The notes under the pieces were generated by a model, which was not told the DNA's origin, did no database searches, and saw nothing but the letters and a program-made list of their open reading frames with translations. From Candidatus Daviesbacteria bacterium RIFCSPHIGHO2_12_FULL_37_16 (lineage in GTDB: Bacteria; Patescibacteriota; Microgenomatia; Daviesbacterales; UBA10151), in the NCBI GenBank assembly GCA_001776785.1, contig MFDF01000001.1, positions 1-46,808 on the forward strand: a DNA stretch of 46,808 nt. The letters are read 5' to 3'. The position numbers and the translations under genes are program-made. How positions within the stretch are numbered: the first letter of the stretch is position 1; each line of letters begins with the position of its first letter. Positions 1-8,158 of the stretch are shown here, in pieces.

Positions 1-2
1 CT

Positions 3-476
3 TCACAGGTTTTTGCAAATATTTATATGAATGAACTAGACCGCTTTATTAAACATAAATTAAAAATTAAATATTACCTAAGGTATGCAGATGATTTTGT
101 AATTCTATCTGGTGACAAACAGTTGCTATCGCAACTCATTGTACCCATATCTCAGTTTCTGAATGAGGATTTAAAACTTGAGCTTCATCCTAAAAAGATT
201 ATTCTAAGAAAATTAAATTGGGGAATAGATTTTTTGGGATATATTGTTTTACCCCATTATATTTTACCAAGGACTAAAACCAAAAGAAGGATATTTAAAA
301 AATTAAAAGAAAAAGCTGGATCAGATAATTTTAACCAGAGTCTACAATCTTATATGGGATATTTAGGCCATGCGAGAAGTTTTAAACTAAGACAATATAT
401 TCTTCGCTACGCTCAGAATGACATTAGAGTGTTGGATCCCTTAGCTATCAAGTATTTGGGCGGCGAATTGTTCTAA
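3..476 (+). CDS. DGR-type reverse transcriptase, 3' part
   Basis: The gene runs in from the left edge; the frame is open from base 3. It begins with SQVFANIY, the end of RT motif 4. The SQ pair there is typical of diversity-generating retroelement RTs, whereas most other RTs have SP. It continues with the catalytic YADDF box, the LHPKK region and the FLGY thumb motif, followed by RTKTKRR. RTs of this kind copy an A-rich template RNA and diversify a target gene. No template or variable repeat is visible here, which fits the usual order with the RT last. The last residues (from about LRYAQND) are encoded by a palindromic repeat and then by the antisense of the neighbouring nuclease gene, so the natural C-terminus may have been lost. 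It overlaps the convergent nuclease gene by 36 bp. RT identity is firm; DGR assignment is likely. Confidence 0.8.
   Translation, partial: SQVFANIYMNELDRFIKHKLKIKYYLRYADDFVILSGDKQLLSQLIVPISQFLNEDLKLELHPKKIILRKLNWGIDFLGYIVLPHYILPRTKTKRRIFKKLKEKAGSDNFNQSLQSYMGYLGHARSFKLRQYILRYAQNDIRVLDPLAIKYLGGELF
400..424. repeat. palindromic repeat at the RT 3' end
   Basis: An inverted repeat (ATTCT, then TCGCTACGCTC, then AGAAT) lies inside the last RT codons. It has the style of short stem-loop repeats scattered through many bacterial genomes. It appears to have been recruited as coding sequence for the tail LRYAQND. Confidence 0.5.
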
Positions 477-1601
477 CTGTTTTTGTTTTTCTTTGGGGTA
501 GTTTTTGGCTTCAAAGTATTTTTTTAAGGCTTCTATTGGGGTTAATTTTTCTACTTCTTCACCTGCTTCTAACCTTTGTCTTTCTAACTTTTCTACATTT
601 CTTGAGATACCTGCAACAAAGTGGGCAGAAGAGAGGGCTTTTTTAATTTTATCCATCTGGATTTCACCTTCAACTGAGGTTGGGATATTAATTGTGAGCT
701 TGATAATTTTTTCTGTGAGATCATATTTTTTCAGTTCCTGCAGGATAGCTGCAGTTGGTTCTTTTTCAACAGCTTTTAGGGTGATATTTATGCTTAAAAA
801 TTTTCTGCAGTTTGTGTCTATAAATTTATAGGAAGCATTATGTTTTTGGTCAATCTCTACTAGTATTATTCCTTTGTCTTCTTTTTCTTCACCAAAGTCT
901 ATCCTGTGGGGGGAGCCTGCATAGATAATGAGGGGTTTATCAGAAGGTTTTGAGAGGACCTGGTGTTTATGGATATGGCCTAAGGCGCCGTAAGATAGCC
1001 TTCTGTCCTGGATTAGAGAAAGGGGGATAGTGACATCATTTTGGATGGCCATACCTTTTTCAGAGCCATACTGGGCCCCTACAACTTCACAGTGGGAGAG
1101 AAAGATGGCAGGGGAAGATTTATCTAATTTGTTGTAAAGAATATTTAGTTTTTCACCAACAGTTTTGTAGTCATTTTTGTGAAGCCAGGGGAGGGTGACA
1201 ATCTGGAGGTTGCCTGATTTTGTAGGAATATTTAAAAGCTCAGGAACCCTTGAGACATGGACATTGTCCATTTCTAAAGCAGAATAAATATCTAGGGTGT
1301 TAGCTTTACCCTCTGCATTTGGGGTGTCATGATTGCCAACTACTAAAACAATCGGGATTTTTTTGGCCATTTTTTTTATCCTAGCAGCAAAGCCTCTTTG
1401 CTGGGTTGGGTTAGGGTCCCTGGTTTTGTAAGCATCACCTGCAAAAACTACTGCATCAACATCTTCTTTTAGGGCAGTTTCAACTATAAAATCAAAGGTC
1501 TTGAAAAAATCTAAAAGCCTGGTGGAAAGTCCGGTAGCAGGATCTAACTTTGCATAATTTTCCATACCTATATGAATGTCTGAAAAGTGCAGCAGCCTCA
1601 T
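441..1601 (-). CDS. Mre11/SbcD-like DNA repair exonuclease
   Basis: This is a calcineurin-like metallophosphoesterase of the SbcD/Mre11 family, which processes DNA ends and hairpins, usually together with the ATPase SbcC/Rad50. The N-terminus MRLLHFSDIHIG carries the first metal motif (D-x-H). GDAY, GNHD, SHCE and GHIH follow in the expected order, so the catalytic set looks complete. The start at 1601 was chosen because the first strand begins there and because a TATAAT box on the minus strand lies only 9 nt upstream (1611-1616); an upstream ATG at 1649 would precede that promoter. No sbcC partner is in the window. The gene diverges from the histidine kinase and converges on the RT gene. Confidence 0.85.
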   Translation of the reverse strand: MRLLHFSDIHIGMENYAKLDPATGLSTRLLDFFKTFDFIVETALKEDVDAVVFAGDAYKTRDPNPTQQRGFAARIKKMAKKIPIVLVVGNHDTPNAEGKANTLDIYSALEMDNVHVSRVPELLNIPTKSGNLQIVTLPWLHKNDYKTVGEKLNILYNKLDKSSPAIFLSHCEVVGAQYGSEKGMAIQNDVTIPLSLIQDRRLSYGALGHIHKHQVLSKPSDKPLIIYAGSPHRIDFGEEKEDKGIILVEIDQKHNASYKFIDTNCRKFLSINITLKAVEKEPTAAILQELKKYDLTEKIIKLTINIPTSVEGEIQMDKIKKALSSAHFVAGISRNVEKLERQRLEAGEEVEKLTPIEALKKYFEAKNYPKEKQKQLEQFAAQILDS

Positions 1602-1684
1602 GGACTTAAGATTATACCATTTAAAAAAGTGCGGGATTTTTTTACGCAAATCTTACAAAATATTGATATAGTTTGGAAAAACCG
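1602..1684. promoter_or_regulatory. divergent promoter region, nuclease / histidine kinase
   Basis: On the minus strand an extended -10 (TGGTATAAT, core 1611-1616) lies 9 nt before the nuclease ATG. On the plus strand TATAGT (1667-1672) lies 12 nt before the kinase ATG. Neither gene has a Shine-Dalgarno site, so both mRNAs should be leaderless or nearly so. Confidence 0.55.
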
Positions 1685-4156
1685 ATGCTACAAAATTCAG
1701 GGCTTGATATTAAAAAATCTTCCAGGCATGAGGTTAAAGAGATAGAGGTGTCTGACGAGTACTCAAATTTAGTAAATTTGGCTTCTAAAAAAGACCTGGA
1801 GATTATCTTTTCCCAGGTTGGGATTGGAATTACTGTCCAAAAACCAAATGGTGAGTTGATGTTTGCCAATGATATTGGGGCAAAGATGATTGGTTTTAAA
1901 TCTCCAGGAGAGCTTATAAATATCCCTGTTAAAAAAATTATGGAAAAATTCGAGGTTTTTGGTGAGGATGGAGGGAGTATTCCAATTGAAGCATTTCCAG
2001 GCAGGAGGGCCCTAATGGGTGAGTCACCAAAAGAGATGGTTTTGAAATTTAAGATTAAGGATTCAAAGGTAGAGAGGTGGGCATCTGTTAAGGCAACTCC
2101 TGTTTTTGATAAAGATGGAAGGGTGATTTTTGCAATAAATACTTTTAATGATGTTACAGAGAAAAAAAGGGTTGAGATTGAGCTTAGAAATTCTGAGGCC
2201 AGGTTAAAATTTTTAACTAAAGCCAGTAGGGTTTTAGCATCCTCTTTAGATTATAAAAAGACTTTAAAAAGTGTGGCCAGATTGGCAGTGCCTCATATAG
2301 CTGACTGGTATGCAATAGATATGCTTAATAATAAGGAGGTAGAATTGCTGGTAGTTGCGCATGTTGATCCAAAGAAAGTAGCCTGGGCAAAAGAGCTTAG
2401 GAAAATTGACCCTGTTGATTTGGATGCACCAAACGGCATTGCTAATGTTTTTAGAAGCGGCAAGTCAGAAATTTATCCTTTAGTTACAGAGGAATTAATA
2501 AAAGCTTCTTCAGTTTCCAAAAAGGAGATTGAGGTAATAAAAAAACTTGGTCTGATATCTGTAATGCTTGTGCCTATAAAAATAAGAGGGAGAGTAGTTG
2601 GGGTAATAACATTTGTCAGCGCTGAATCTAAAAGGGAGTTTAATAAGTCTGATTTAGAACTGGCTGAGCAACTGGCAGGCAGGGCAGCATTAGCTATAGA
2701 AAATGCATCTTTATATAAAAAGGTGGAAGAGGAGAAAAAGAGGCTAAGTAATGTTGTGGCAAATGTCCCTGGAGTTGTCTGGGAAGCATATGGGGAACCA
2801 GGAAGCCAGGAGCAAAGAATGGCTTATGTGAGTGAATATATTATAAGACTTTTAGGATATTCAGTTAAAGATTGGACATCCAGACCTAATTTCTGGCTTT
2901 CAATTGTTCACCCCGATGATGTAGAGGAGACTCTTAAGAGGACAAAAGAAAATTTTAGGAGAGGGAGCGGAGGCGTAGTTCAGTTCAGGTGGGTGGCTAA
3001 AGATAAAAGAGTCGTCTGGGTTGAGGCGCAGACAGCAGTTATTAAGAATAGCGAAGGTAAGAGTGTAGGGATGAGAGGAGTGACTGTTGACATTACATCA
3101 TCAAAAGAAGCAGAGCTTAATAATCATAGACTGGCTGCAATAGTTGAATCTTCTGATGATGCAATTATAGGCCAGGATCTAAAAATGAGGATTACAAACT
3201 GGAATTTGGGAGCAGAAAAACTTTATGGATATAGTGCAGATGAGATGGCTGGAAAGTCGATTTTGATAATTGTACCAAGAGATAAGAAAGAAGAAATGCG
3301 GGAGATAATGGAGGTAATAAGGCTTGGGGAAGGAGTTGACCATCTGGAGACTACCAGAATTACAAAGAATGGCAGAATGATTGATGTATCATTGACTATA
3401 TCACCTCTGAAAGACACATCGGGAAAGGTTATAGGAGCATCAGGGATAGGTAGGGATATATCTTCGTCAAAAGAGCTTGAGAGAAGGAAAGATGCGTTTA
3501 TCGGAATGGCATCACACGAGCTAAAAACTCCAATTACTTCTATTAAAGCTTATATCCAGGTACTGCAGAGCAAATACAGACAAAGCAGGGATGAGGTGGC
3601 CTTGAAATATCTTGATAAAACCAATGACCAGCTTAATAATTTGACTGAACTGGTAAATGACTTATTAGATTTGTCTAAGATCCAAACAGGCAGATTGGAG
3701 CTTGAGAAACAGCAGTTTAATTTGGGGGATTTAGTCAGGGATACGGTGGAGACTATGCAGGGGTTGACTCAAAGACATAAAATTTATCTGGAAGGGAATG
3801 AAAATGTGGATATTGTGGGTGATAAAAACAGGATTGGCCAGGTGTTAATAAACTTAATAAACAATGCTATTAAATATTCTCCTGAAGCTGAAAAAATAAT
3901 ACTAAATGTTTTCAGGAAGGGTAATAAGGTGACATTTACTGTAAAAGATTTTGGGATTGGAATCTCAAGGACTCATCAAAAAAGGATTTTTGACAGGTTT
4001 TACAGGGCAGCAGGAAAGAGTGAAAAAACTTTCCCCGGGCTTGGGATTGGACTTTATATCTCATCAGAGATAGTAAGAAGGCATGGGGGAAATATCTGGG
4101 TGGAATCCGTTAAAAGGAGAGGGTCAACGTTTTTTGTTTCTTTGCCTTTGAGGTAG
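1685..4156 (+). CDS. cytoplasmic multi-PAS/GAF sensor histidine kinase
   Basis: The protein has no membrane segment, so it should sense an internal signal. Domains in order, numbered from the ATG at 1685: PAS (about 35-155), GAF (about 180-340), PAS (about 350-475), PAS (about 480-595), HisKA with the phospho-acceptor in ASHELKTPIT (His about 611), then HATPase_c with the N box NLINNAIKYS, DFGIGIS, the F box IFDRFYRA and GLGIGLYIS. All kinase boxes look intact. A TTG at 1673 is in frame but touches the -10 box, so the ATG at 1685 is preferred. A single-domain response regulator starts 7 nt downstream and is the likely phosphotransfer partner. The ligand is unknown. Confidence 0.88.
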   Translation: MLQNSGLDIKKSSRHEVKEIEVSDEYSNLVNLASKKDLEIIFSQVGIGITVQKPNGELMFANDIGAKMIGFKSPGELINIPVKKIMEKFEVFGEDGGSIPIEAFPGRRALMGESPKEMVLKFKIKDSKVERWASVKATPVFDKDGRVIFAINTFNDVTEKKRVEIELRNSEARLKFLTKASRVLASSLDYKKTLKSVARLAVPHIADWYAIDMLNNKEVELLVVAHVDPKKVAWAKELRKIDPVDLDAPNGIANVFRSGKSEIYPLVTEELIKASSVSKKEIEVIKKLGLISVMLVPIKIRGRVVGVITFVSAESKREFNKSDLELAEQLAGRAALAIENASLYKKVEEEKKRLSNVVANVPGVVWEAYGEPGSQEQRMAYVSEYIIRLLGYSVKDWTSRPNFWLSIVHPDDVEETLKRTKENFRRGSGGVVQFRWVAKDKRVVWVEAQTAVIKNSEGKSVGMRGVTVDITSSKEAELNNHRLAAIVESSDDAIIGQDLKMRITNWNLGAEKLYGYSADEMAGKSILIIVPRDKKEEMREIMEVIRLGEGVDHLETTRITKNGRMIDVSLTISPLKDTSGKVIGASGIGRDISSSKELERRKDAFIGMASHELKTPITSIKAYIQVLQSKYRQSRDEVALKYLDKTNDQLNNLTELVNDLLDLSKIQTGRLELEKQQFNLGDLVRDTVETMQGLTQRHKIYLEGNENVDIVGDKNRIGQVLINLINNAIKYSPEAEKIILNVFRKGNKVTFTVKDFGIGISRTHQKRIFDRFYRAAGKSEKTFPGLGIGLYISSEIVRRHGGNIWVESVKRRGSTFFVSLPLR

Positions 4157-4163
4157 GATTTTT

Positions 4164-4529
4164 ATGTCAAAAATACTGGTAATAGATGATGATAGTGGTA
4201 TCCAGGATGCATTAGCGGCTATTTTGGAATTTGATGGACATGAAGTCCAGCTTGAGGTTAGTGATGAGCGGGTTTTGACAATGGAGGATAGGGAACTTCC
4301 GGATTTAATAATTTTGGACTTGTTACTTTCAGGTAAGGATGGAAAAACAATTGCAAAGGGTTTTAAAAATAATGACAGACTTAAGCATATACCTATCATT
4401 ATGCTTTCTGCCCACCCCAGTGCTCAACAGTCAGCATTAGAGTCAGGAGCGGATGATTTTTTAGCCAAGCCATTTGATATGGATGTACTACTGAAAAAAG
4501 TCAGGAGTAATTTAAAAGATGACAGATGA
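4164..4529 (+). CDS. single-domain response regulator (CheY-like)
   Basis: A receiver domain of 121 aa with no output domain. The acidic pair D9/D10, phospho-acceptor D52 (in LIILDLLL), S82 and K102 (in AKPF) are all present. It probably takes phosphate from the hybrid-free kinase just upstream and acts by protein contact rather than by DNA binding. Its stop overlaps the start of a 40-codon membrane-peptide frame by 11 nt (ATGACAGATGA), which suggests translational coupling. Confidence 0.88.
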   Translation: MSKILVIDDDSGIQDALAAILEFDGHEVQLEVSDERVLTMEDRELPDLIILDLLLSGKDGKTIAKGFKNNDRLKHIPIIMLSAHPSAQQSALESGADDFLAKPFDMDVLLKKVRSNLKDDR

Positions 4530-4641
4530 GTCTACAGGAGTAACTGATGATATCAGACAGGGATGTTTTGGAAGCCTGATTTTGCTTTTAGGATTATTAG
4601 GAGGATTAGGGGTTTTAGTTTATCAGATTATTAGAGTGTAG
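4519..4641 (+). CDS. small predicted membrane protein
   Basis: A 40-residue frame with an acidic N-terminus (MTDESTGVTDDIR) and one hydrophobic segment (LILLLGLLGGLGVLVY). It starts inside the last codons of the response regulator and ends 27 bp inside the convergent SGNH hydrolase gene. I do not recognise a family. Its position makes it a candidate membrane partner of the two-component pair, but the frame could also be fortuitous. Confidence 0.4.
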   Translation: MTDESTGVTDDIRQGCFGSLILLLGLLGGLGVLVYQIIRV

Positions 4642-5403
4642 AAAGTCTGCGACCTCTGCACTTATAAATTTTATCCCTTCAATTGATGGGTGTATGTTAT
4701 CTCCAGGGTTTAAAAAGTCTTTGTTGCCATCACCATCTTTTAAGGATTTCTCATAAACATTAATAAGGGGGATATTGTGAGAGTTGGCATATTCAATGTG
4801 GTTTTTTAAATAAGTAATCCTTTCACTTACCCACTCTTCCCGCTTTTGGGGGGTTAATTCAACAGAGCCCTCCCCAAAGTGGGTTTTACTAGGAGCAATG
4901 GTGGCTAAGAAAACTATTTTTATATCAGGCTTAACTTCGTGGACTTTAGAAATTATTTCATCAAGGGCTCGGTTTTGTATTTTTAGACCTTCTTCTAAGG
5001 GATATTCTGAGAGGGGATTATTAGCAAAAGATTCAATTATTAAAAGGTCAAGATTTGTTTGCAAAAGGGGTGGGTATTTAACCCCTAAATAATCTGTTTG
5101 CTTTTCTAAAACTTCTTTGGCAAAAAGGATGTTTTTAGAACCAAAACCATAGTTTTGAATGACAATTTTAGAGTTTGGATAATAGGTTTTAAGATTTGAA
5201 AGGATTTCATCACCAGAAGGGCCTAAAAATGAAGTCATGGAATCCCCAAAAAGAATTATTTTAAAAGCAGAATCATCAGTTAAGAGTTTGGTTTGGGCGC
5301 CCAAGACATTTAATCTCTGGTCGACTGCAGTCTGAAATGGGGTTAGGATGATAAAAATTACCAGGAGTAATGAAAAAATCATTAAAGACAGATAAAATTT
5401 CAT
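4615..5403 (-). CDS. SGNH/GDSL-type hydrolase, exported or membrane-anchored
   Basis: An N-terminal hydrophobic segment (about residues 4-22) acts as a signal peptide or anchor. The SGNH core follows: block I GDSM with the nucleophile Ser55, NYGFGSKN as block II, an Asn in IIESFANNP as block III, and D235-x-x-H238 in GDNIHPS as block V. Such enzymes are esterases, lipases or acyl-group hydrolases acting on lipids or on cell-surface glycans; the substrate is not predictable here. A TATGGT box on the minus strand ends 8 nt before the ATG, with no Shine-Dalgarno site. The gene diverges from the DUF84 NTPase. Confidence 0.82.
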   Translation of the reverse strand: MKFYLSLMIFSLLLVIFIILTPFQTAVDQRLNVLGAQTKLLTDDSAFKIILFGDSMTSFLGPSGDEILSNLKTYYPNSKIVIQNYGFGSKNILFAKEVLEKQTDYLGVKYPPLLQTNLDLLIIESFANNPLSEYPLEEGLKIQNRALDEIISKVHEVKPDIKIVFLATIAPSKTHFGEGSVELTPQKREEWVSERITYLKNHIEYANSHNIPLINVYEKSLKDGDGNKDFLNPGDNIHPSIEGIKFISAEVADFLHSNNLIN

Positions 5404-5452
5404 TGAAATTTACCATAACACATTTAAAGGATTTTATGGTATGAATGCTGTA

Positions 5453-5977
5453 ATGAAAGTTGCAGTTGGTTCAAAAAACCCAGTTAAGATAGAAGCAGTC
5501 AAAAGGGCATTTGAGATTATCTGGCCTGAGAAGAAATGGGATGTTTTAGGGGTGGAAGTTTCCTCTGGGGTGTCAAACCAGCCAATGAGTGATTTAGAGA
5601 GTATTAAGGGGGCAACAACCAGAGCTAAAAGAGCTATAAAAGCACTAAAGGCTGACTTTGGGGTGGGGCTTGAGGGGGGTTTGCAAAAGATTAAAAAGGA
5701 TTGGTTTGACTGCGGGTGGATTGTGGTGATAAATAAAAAAGGGGAGATGGGGATGGGGTCATCTATTAGAATGCATGCTCCAAGAAGGATGATGGAACTT
5801 GTTAAGAAGGGAATGGAATTGGGGGATGCAAATGATTTAATTTTTAGAAAGGTTAATACAAAACAGTCTGAGGGGCATTTTGGGCTGATGACTAAAAATG
5901 CAATAACCAGGACTACTGCTTATAGGGATGGAGTGATTGCAGCTTTAAGCTATTTTCTGCATACACATTTATTTTGA
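5453..5977 (+). CDS. inosine/xanthosine triphosphatase-like NTPase (DUF84)
   Basis: Begins MKVAVGSKNPVKIEAVKRAF, the signature N-terminus of the DUF84/YjjX family, which hydrolyses non-canonical purine nucleoside triphosphates (house-cleaning). VGLEGGL and the DCGWIVV strand fit the family core, and the length (174 aa) is usual. An in-frame ATG at 5441 would add four residues, but it abuts the TATGGT box at 5435-5440, so 5453 is preferred. The gene stands alone and is followed by a cluster of palindromic repeats. Confidence 0.82.
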   Translation: MKVAVGSKNPVKIEAVKRAFEIIWPEKKWDVLGVEVSSGVSNQPMSDLESIKGATTRAKRAIKALKADFGVGLEGGLQKIKKDWFDCGWIVVINKKGEMGMGSSIRMHAPRRMMELVKKGMELGDANDLIFRKVNTKQSEGHFGLMTKNAITRTTAYRDGVIAALSYFLHTHLF

Positions 5978-5989
5978 TAAAATGAAGCT

Positions 5990-6075
5990 CCACGGCTAAA
6001 GCCGTGGTATCTTCTTGCACTGTACGGCTTCGCCGATACAGAAATTGATCCATTCACCCACGCTTAAAAGCGTGG
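5990..6075. repeat. cluster of three stem-loop repeats
   Basis: There are three perfect or near-perfect hairpins. The first is CCACGGCT-aa-AGCCGTGG (5990-6007). The second is CTGTACGGC-ttc-GCCG-a-TACAG (6020-6041). The third is CCACGCTT-aa-AAGCGTGG (6058-6075). The first and third share an 8-bp stem, an AA loop and a following GGTA. They resemble REP-type repeats mobilised in trans by small transposases. None has a U-tract, so they are not terminators. Confidence 0.75.
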
Positions 6076-6098
6076 TACTCTGGATCTGCAATAGACTA

Positions 6099-6557
6099 AT
6101 GGATAAGGATTTAGAGGAATTTTTAAAAACAATTGATAAATCTACTTTTAGTAATGAGCCTTTTTTACAGAAAGTTGAGAAACCCTGGGGTTATGAATTG
6201 ATCTTTACACCTGAAGGACTGCCCTATTCAGGAAAGATTATGCACTACCGGGCTGGAAAGAGAAATAGTTTGCAGATCCATGATAAAAAAATAGAAACAG
6301 GTTGTTTAATGTCTGGAGAGTGCAATTTAATTATTGAGAATGATCAGGGGGAGATGGAAACAATTAAGATGGAGCAGGGAAAAGGATATACAGTTAAAGT
6401 AGGACAAAAACATAGATATCAGGGGGTAACAGATTGTGATATTTTTGAGGCAGCTATGAGTGAGGTTGGTGTGACTTTTAGACTCGAGGATGATTATGCA
6501 AGAGGAAATGAGGATGATGAGATGAGGAAAGAAGAAAATAGAGGCTGGGGGGGTTAA
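6099..6557 (+). CDS. cupin-fold protein, type II mannose-6-phosphate isomerase-like
   Basis: The KPWGYELIF motif, followed by a cupin core (NSLQIHDKKIETGCLMSGE, then GQKHRYQG), matches the cupin domain of mannose-6-phosphate isomerase / mannose-1-phosphate guanylyltransferase C-termini. The first cupin motif keeps one His and a Glu rather than the usual H-x-H, so metal binding may differ. It may be a sugar-phosphate isomerase or a binding protein. The start at 6099 (MDKDLEEF) is preferred because anything further upstream would translate the hairpin repeats. It converges on the methyltransferase gene with a 4-bp overlap of stop codons. The C-terminus is highly charged. Confidence 0.68.
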   Translation: MDKDLEEFLKTIDKSTFSNEPFLQKVEKPWGYELIFTPEGLPYSGKIMHYRAGKRNSLQIHDKKIETGCLMSGECNLIIENDQGEMETIKMEQGKGYTVKVGQKHRYQGVTDCDIFEAAMSEVGVTFRLEDDYARGNEDDEMRKEENRGWGG

Positions 6558-7054
6558 GCCCTGTATAAATAGAAATTGCCGGATTTTTTAAAAGGTTTCC
6601 AGGATTTGAAGTGATAAGTTTGGGTGATAACAATTGAGCCTTTTTTTAATTCTTTTTTTAGTTTTTGCTCTAATATGTCAACTGCCTTTTGAAGCATATA
6701 GATATAAATATAATCTGCGTGAATATAGCTTCTTTTAAAGATATTGCCATGACAGAAGTATGCATTGGGAAGGTTTAGTTTTTGGGCTTTATATCTTGAG
6801 TACCAGACCCTGATCCAGGATTGTTCTACACCAAAAGCCTGAGCTCCAAGCCTGGCAGCATCAATAACAATCCTGCCATCACCTGAGCCTAGTTCAAAAA
6901 AGATTTTATTTTTTTTCATTTTTAAACTTTTTAGGATTGGAAGATAGAGTTTTTCTTTGCTGGCAACGAAAGGGGCATCAGAGCCTGCAAACCAGGAGAG
7001 GCCTAAAAAGCAAAAAAAGAGAACTATTAAAGATAATAAAAGTAATGGGTCCAT
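6554..7054 (-). CDS. membrane-anchored class I SAM-dependent methyltransferase
   Basis: An N-terminal hydrophobic helix (about residues 3-22) is followed by a Rossmann methyltransferase core with SAM motif I ELGSGDGR (54-61) and the acidic strand-2 end GVEQ. The protein is short (166 aa). The substrate is unknown; related anchored enzymes occur widely in CPR genomes. It overlaps the upstream FemAB gene by one base (TAATG), so the two are probably co-translated. Confidence 0.7.
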   Translation of the reverse strand: MDPLLLLSLIVLFFCFLGLSWFAGSDAPFVASKEKLYLPILKSLKMKKNKIFFELGSGDGRIVIDAARLGAQAFGVEQSWIRVWYSRYKAQKLNLPNAYFCHGNIFKRSYIHADYIYIYMLQKAVDILEQKLKKELKKGSIVITQTYHFKSWKPFKKSGNFYLYRA

Positions 7055-8064
7055 TATTTACCGAGTACTTTTAACAAAAATACCTTCAAAGGTGTTAACT
7101 TGTCTATAGATGTGAATGTCCAATAAACAGCGTTGTTAAAGACTAGATCATAGGTGCCAATGTATTCAACTAATTTTCCTCCATAGCCTTGTTTAAACCT
7201 GTGAAAGCCATACCAGGGATCTTTTGGGTCTGCGTTTGGACCCAGTGCCCCCCACATATCAAATTCTTTTAGACCTAATTTTTTGCCAAGCTTGATGGCT
7301 TCCCAGGCTACTAAGTTGTTGGCCATAATCCCTTTGTGCTCTAAAGATGACCCTCCATAAGGATAGTAGAGCTTATCTTTAAAATTTAAAAGCATCCAGG
7401 CAGTTAAGGGAGTTTTTTTATAATATGCAATCAGGATTGTGGCCATGTTATCTTTTTTTAGGGCTTCCCAGATTTTTTTATGATAGTTTGGGTTGTGGCC
7501 ATGATAATTCTGCCTCTGTGTGGTTTCAAAGTAGAGTTTTAAATAGATTTTAAAAGCTTCATCTGAGGTAGACTCTTTTACTTCCACACCCTTTTTTTGA
7601 GCTACCCTTAGGTTATACCTGGTTTTTGGGTGCATTTTTTTTAGAATTTCATCTTCTGATTGGGTTAAGTCTAATATAAAGTTATGTTTGGTAAAAAGTG
7701 GTTTGGGGGAAGGGAGGAATTTGGGGTAGATTCTAAAGGGTTTAGTTTCATCTTCTAATATGTCAGGTTCAAGTTTAATGAATGCACAGTTTTGCTCTTT
7801 GCCAATAATCTCTAAGGCCTCATAAAGCTCTTTGTCAGGAAGAGGGCCTTTGGGTAGATAGCCTACAAATTGGGAGGAGAAGGGGATTTTGTGAAAGGTT
7901 AGCTGGAAAGCTTTTTGGAGTTTGCCCTGATTATAGAGACCATATCTTAAAAGAGGGGTGCCTAAACTAATCCTGGCTTTTCCCCACTCCCATGACTGCA
8001 TAATATGGGTGACTACTTTGTTGTACTGAGCTTTCTGAGCATTTGTAATAGGTCTTAAGTCCAT
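7054..8064 (-). CDS. FemA/FemB-family peptidoglycan aminoacyltransferase
   Basis: A 336-aa protein of the FemABX family (tandem GNAT-like domains). These enzymes transfer amino acids from aminoacyl-tRNA to the lipid II peptide to build peptidoglycan cross-bridges. Features seen are the QSWEWGKARISLG N-terminus, KMHPKTRYNLRVAQKKGV in the middle and the W-G-x-x-GPNADPKDPWYGFHRFKQGYGG block near the C-terminus. Together with MurJ, LCP, G5/3D and SGNH proteins in the window it points to a peptidoglycan-type wall. It is first in a two-gene minus-strand operon. Confidence 0.82.
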   Translation of the reverse strand: MDLRPITNAQKAQYNKVVTHIMQSWEWGKARISLGTPLLRYGLYNQGKLQKAFQLTFHKIPFSSQFVGYLPKGPLPDKELYEALEIIGKEQNCAFIKLEPDILEDETKPFRIYPKFLPSPKPLFTKHNFILDLTQSEDEILKKMHPKTRYNLRVAQKKGVEVKESTSDEAFKIYLKLYFETTQRQNYHGHNPNYHKKIWEALKKDNMATILIAYYKKTPLTAWMLLNFKDKLYYPYGGSSLEHKGIMANNLVAWEAIKLGKKLGLKEFDMWGALGPNADPKDPWYGFHRFKQGYGGKLVEYIGTYDLVFNNAVYWTFTSIDKLTPLKVFLLKVLGK

Positions 8065-8070
8065 GGTTGT

Positions 8071-8110
8071 AAGTGTAAAGGGAAAAGGGAAAAGTGTAAA
8101 GGGAAAAGGA
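8071..8110. repeat. short tandem repeat upstream of a surface-protein gene
   Basis: An 18-bp unit, AAGTGTAAAGGGAAAAGG, occurs twice (8071-8088 and 8092-8109). It lies between the FemAB start and the next gene's promoter. Confidence 0.6.
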
Positions 8111-8121
8111 ATGTCTCATAG

Positions 8122-8158
8122 TTGTAGAATTGGGGTTTTTGTGCTAGAATTTGCAATC
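8122..8158 (+). promoter_or_regulatory. sigma-70-type promoter for a leaderless mRNA
   Basis: TTGTAG (8122-8127), a 17-nt spacer and the extended -10 TGCTAGAAT (core 8145-8150). The ATG follows 8 nt later, where transcription should begin. This fixes the gene start at 8159 rather than at the in-frame ATG at 8063. Confidence 0.65.

Noticed and set aside
5990-6075. CRISPR-like repeats
   Set aside because: The hairpins are not direct repeats of one unit, have no regular spacers and no cas genes are present.
8063-8158. N-terminal extension of the surface protein at 8159
   Set aside because: It would be translated from a tandem repeat and lies upstream of a clear promoter ending 8 nt before the ATG at 8159.
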